A DNA stretch of 17,684 nt, taken from assembly GCA_031269165.1 (NCBI GenBank), contig JAISZQ010000141.1, positions 1 through 17,684 of the forward strand. Reading direction: 5' to 3'. The position numbers and the translations under genes were made by a program. The notes under the pieces are model-generated. The model was not told where the DNA came from. It did not search any database and saw nothing but the letters and a program-made list of their open reading frames with translations. Shown one piece after another: positions 15,662-17,684 of this stretch (the first letter of the stretch is position 1; each line of letters begins with the position of its first letter). This DNA is from Spirochaetaceae bacterium (GTDB lineage: Bacteria > Spirochaetota > Spirochaetia > Treponematales > Breznakiellaceae).

Positions 15662-15979
15662 GAGACTTGTTTAACAACCCGGTTGGTTGTCGGCTAACCA
15701 AAGGTTGGCGTGTAAGTCCTGCGGTTTTGTAAGGCTAAAGCCGGGCCAAAGCATGGCTCTAGCCTTAGAACCTGTTCAAAATCTCAGCAAAAGGGGGAAA
15801 GCCTTCCCCCTCGCTACGGACTTGCGTCCTCCGCTACCCCTTTCAACGGGGGTCAGACCCCCGTAACGCCCCCGGAACTCGGCGGAGGCTTGCGTCTCGC
15901 AGGGTTTTTGAACAGGCTCTTACAAAACCGCATTTTTTGCGGAATTTGTTTAAAAACGTGAGGTTTTTTAACAACGCTC
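15662..15979. repeat. Older palindromic element split by element E
   Basis: A long inverted repeat has its left arm at 15721-15742 (GCGGTTTTGTAAGGCTAAAGCC, in two words GCGGTTTTGTAAGG + CTAAAGCC). Its right arm is at 15755-15767 (GGCTCTAGCCTTA) continued after element E at 15923-15931 (CAAAACCGC); joined, 21 of 22 positions pair. Possible decayed ends are GAGACTTGTTTAACAACC (15662) and GTTTTTTAACAACGCTC (15963-15979). Small hairpins ACAACC/GGTTGT (15674-15690) and CCGCA/TGCGG (15928-15942) are also present. The GTAAGGCTAAA module recurs in element D. The outer limits are uncertain. Confidence 0.65.
15768..15919 (-). mobile_element. MITE-like element E (short form, reverse orientation)
   Basis: About 152 nt long, with ends GAACCTGTTCAAAA and TTTTTGAACAGGCTC. 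Read on the reverse strand it matches the outer parts of A, C and F (GACGCAAGCCTCCGC; GGGGGCGTTACGGGGGT; GTTGAA.GGGGTAGCGGAGGAC). It entirely lacks the core with the GGGCGTAC/GTACGCCC cruciform. It has its own hairpins GGGGGAA-AGCC-TTCCCCC and CGGGGGT-CAG-ACCCCCG. The flanking duplication reads CTTA (if the last C belongs to the flank) or TTA. It is inserted in the right arm of an older palindrome. Confidence 0.85.
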
Positions 15980-16256
15980 TTTACGTTTTACCCAGCAGGC
16001 ATTGTAAAATCAGCATAATATCAAAATTTCGTAACTATTCAGCCGTCACTATTTATGCGGGGAGCATCACGGGAGGCCGTCTCGTCTGGATTGCTTCACC
16101 CTGTGGGTTCGCAATGACGGGGGGCACCTGCTACACAGTACCCGCCCAAAGGAGGCGTGATCTGTGGCGCGGCGATCCCCACCGCTAACTGTCCCAAAGG
16201 GCGTGCTACCGGCATGTCGAAAAGTTATCATAATAAAGAAAGAAATTGCAGTGTCT
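15980..16256. other. Intergenic region, largely unassigned
   Basis: Apart from the GTCATTGCGA-type fragment at 16086-16119, I see no gene. Two loosely similar stretches, CCCAAAGGAGGCGTGATC (about 16145-16162) and CCCAAAGGGCGTGCTACC (about 16193-16210), suggest another decayed repeat. Small open frames on either strand lack ribosome sites and domains. Confidence 0.4.
16086..16119. repeat. Fragment of the GTCATTGCGA-type repeat, inverted
   Basis: CTGGATTGCTTCACCC followed by GGGTTCGCAATGACG is the reverse complement of the first third of R1/R2 (GTCATTGCGAACCC..GGGTGAAGCAATCCAG). The central loop is changed (TGT instead of TTC). It is a half-unit, lacking the returning arm. Confidence 0.8.
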
Positions 16257-16328
16257 GTCCACAGATTGCCGGATGGCGTCACCGTTTATGTGGACATGGG
16301 GAAGTAAAAATCGGTGCAATCTGCGGAC
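16257..16328. repeat. Degenerate inverted repeat, relative of 16-88
   Basis: The arms GTCCACAGATTGCCGGAT (16257-16274) and ATCGGTGCAATCTGCGGAC (16310-16328) pair imperfectly. Both are related to the GTCCGCGGATT arms at the left edge of the window. It lies about 70 nt upstream of the promoter of the amino-acid transport gene. Confidence 0.6.
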
Positions 16329-16394
16329 AAATCTCCCGATTACAAAAAAACGACAAAAAAACACCTAAAAACAAGGCAAAAACGCGGGTGTCTC

Positions 16395-16423
16395 TTGACA
16401 AAAAATATTGGGGTTGCTATTAT
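16395..16423 (+). promoter_or_regulatory. Sigma70-type promoter of the amino-acid transporter
   Basis: A perfect TTGACA (16395-16400), a 17-nt spacer and TATTAT (16418-16423, one mismatch to TATAAT) lie 44 nt upstream of the start codon of the binding-protein gene. This is the best promoter in the window. No operator-like palindrome is seen around it. Confidence 0.75.
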
Positions 16424-16467
16424 ATCCTAGTAATTCAATATGAAGACTATGTTTTAAGGAGTAGTTT

Positions 16468-17307
16468 ATGAAAACAAGAAAATTGTTTGTCGTCATGGCG
16501 CTGTTTCTGGCAGGAACGGCGTTGTTCGCGGGTGCCAAAAAGGAGAGTGGCGGATCAACCCTCATCAGGGTCGGAACCGAAGGGGCGTATCCACCCTACA
16601 ACTACGTAACCGAGCAGGGGGAAGCCGACGGTTACGATGTGGCGGTGGTAAAGGCCATTATCGCGCTTCTGCCGGAATACCGGGTTGAGTTCGTGCCCAC
16701 TGCGTGGGACGGTATCTTCGTTGCCCTGGAAGGAGGCGATTTCGACCTTATCGCCAGCAATCTCGGTTGGCGTCAAGAACGAGAGGAGAAGTATTACCTC
16801 TCCACGGTCCCCTACCTTTGGGGCGGATCCCACTTGGTATTCAAAGCAGGGCGTACCGACCTCCGATCCTTGAGGGATTTGGCGGGCAAAAAGGTGGCCG
16901 CCGGAGTGGGAACCTCGTCCACCACCCAACTTGAGAACTTTATCAAGCAGACGGGGGTCAATATCGAAATTGTCTTTACCGACGGTAATATCGTAAACGC
17001 CCTGACAGAGATCGAAAGCGGGCGGGTGGATGCCACCGTGAGCTCAATCATTACCACCCAACTTACCGCCGAATCTCTGGGATACAAGATAGATTCGTTT
17101 CCCATTGCCGACCCGGAATGGACGAGTACTTCCGTCAACTCCATCCATCTCTTGTTTCCGAAAACGGAAAAGGCCAAGACGCTCCGTGATCAGTTCGACA
17201 CGGCCCTTGAGCAGCTTCACCGCAACGGCAAACTGCGGGAACTTTCGCGGAAATATTTCTTCGGTAAAGACTATACCACCAAAGAGGCTTTGCAAGCCGG
17301 TCAGTAG
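16468..17307 (+). CDS. Polar amino-acid ABC transporter substrate-binding protein (family 3)
   Basis: This 279-residue protein starts at an ATG behind AAGGAG (16456-16461, spacing 6). The signal peptide is residues 1-21 (MKTRKLFVV...ALFA, cleavage before GAKKE). There is no lipobox cysteine, so it is a soluble periplasmic protein. The family-3 solute-binding fold (SBP_bac_3) is clear: IRVGTEGAYPPYNYV (about 33-47), ADGYDVAVVKAI (53-64), AWDGIFVALEGGDFDLIASN (79-98), LAGKKVAAGVGTSSTTQLE (137-155), IVNALTEIESGRVDATVSS (174-192), and a final helix with NGKLRELSRKYF. Such proteins bind glutamate, glutamine, cystine, histidine or similar; specificity is not decidable here. The permease gene follows after 24 nt but is interrupted. 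Confidence 0.95.
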   Translation: MKTRKLFVVMALFLAGTALFAGAKKESGGSTLIRVGTEGAYPPYNYVTEQGEADGYDVAVVKAIIALLPEYRVEFVPTAWDGIFVALEGGDFDLIASNLGWRQEREEKYYLSTVPYLWGGSHLVFKAGRTDLRSLRDLAGKKVAAGVGTSSTTQLENFIKQTGVNIEIVFTDGNIVNALTEIESGRVDATVSSIITTQLTAESLGYKIDSFPIADPEWTSTSVNSIHLLFPKTEKAKTLRDQFDTALEQLHRNGKLRELSRKYFFGKDYTTKEALQAGQ

Positions 17308-17331
17308 GCAGAGGAACCGTGGGGCATAAAG

Positions 17332-17401
17332 ATGGGAAAAATTTTTGATCCCGCCTTTATGCTCCAATCGACTCAGGAAATTCTCGTGGCGTTGCCGGTA
17401 A
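17332..17401 (+). pseudogene. Start of amino-acid ABC permease, interrupted by element F
   Basis: Codons 1-23 read MGKIFDPAFMLQS..ILVALPV, which resembles the N terminus of a HisM/GlnP-type permease (a short amphipathic start, then LPVT-like entry into the first membrane helix). The reading frame then enters element F at 17402 and stays open, without a stop, to the end of the window, giving 94 extra residues with no transmembrane character. The ribosome site is weak (GGGG about 8 nt upstream). In genes of this type the permease immediately follows the binding protein. Either the gene is broken or it resumes beyond the element; the window ends before this can be seen. Confidence 0.65.
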
Positions 17402-17684
17402 GAGCCTGTTCAAAAACCCTGGAGACGCAAGCCTCCGCTGTGATTCGGTCGCGGGCTTTGCCCGCTTCTGGAGTTTCGGGCGGGATTTTGCCCCGCTTGT
17501 TCCGAAACTCCATGACTGAAAGTTGGGATTCGGGGGCGTTACGGGGGTCTCCCTACAGTCCTTCACGTCCTGCTTCGGACTTCCGGGCCGGGGCGTACTC
17601 AGTCCTGCGTCCATCCGTGGACGCTTGGGGTACGCCCACAAAACCCACGCTTGCGTGGGTCACCATGCACCGCATGGTTTTATC
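17402..17684 (+). mobile_element. MITE-like element F, cut by window end
   Basis: The left end is GAGCCTGTTCAAAAACC (17402-17418). It then shares GACGCAAGCCTCCGCTG with C and reverse-E, and the core from CCCTACAGTCC to the GGGCGTAC/GTACGCCC structure with A and C. Extra hairpins are GCGGGC-TTT-GCCCGC, GGAGTTTCGG/CCGAAACTCC (17470-17479 with 17502-17511), ACCCACGC-TT-GCGTGGGT (17643-17660) and CCATGC-ACC-GCATGG (17663-17677), the last shared with C. At 283 nt and counting it is among the largest copies. The right end is outside the window. Confidence 0.85.

Overview
Organism. The window looks like a Treponema-type spirochaete of moderately high GC (judged by eye). Pointers are a WhiG-type FliA sigma factor preceded by a two-helix membrane protein (an arrangement I recall from treponemes), relaxed spirochaetal lipoboxes on six or seven proteins, and an amino-acid binding protein with a typical treponemal signal peptide (...LFAGAKKE). 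The many small palindromic repeats resemble those of host-associated treponemes. Species cannot be told from the sequence. All genes are on the + strand.

Layout. (1) 1-267: a degenerate inverted repeat and leader. (2) 268-9687: a tight run of eight genes with overlaps or gaps under 30 nt: three unidentified lipoproteins (the second TPR-like), a TolC-type outer-membrane factor, a membrane-fusion lipoprotein, and three successive lipoproteins built of SbsA/Big_5-like Ig domains. (3) 9688-10389: about 700 nt of repeats. (4) 10390-13491: the RND inner-membrane pump. (5) 13492-14063: repeats. (6) 14064-15641: the membrane protein and fliA, split by a repeat element. (7) 15642-16467: nested repeats, ending in a strong sigma70-type promoter. 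(8) 16468-17307: a polar amino-acid ABC binding protein, followed by the first 23 codons of its permease, which is broken by a repeat element running off the window.

How the genes fit. Outer-membrane factor, fusion protein and RND pump form a full tripartite exporter. The unusual part is the set of three Ig-like lipoproteins lying where one would expect the pump gene, plus three more lipoproteins upstream. This suggests a multi-lipoprotein assembly dedicated to the exporter. The substrate cannot be read from the sequence.

The second story is a family of MITE-like elements (A-F below). They have termini GAGCCTGTTCCAAAACC / GGTTTTGGAACAGGCTC, usually with about 4-bp flanking duplications, and carry copy-specific nested hairpins. 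They have entered three operon junctions, an older palindrome and one coding sequence, and carry no transposase.
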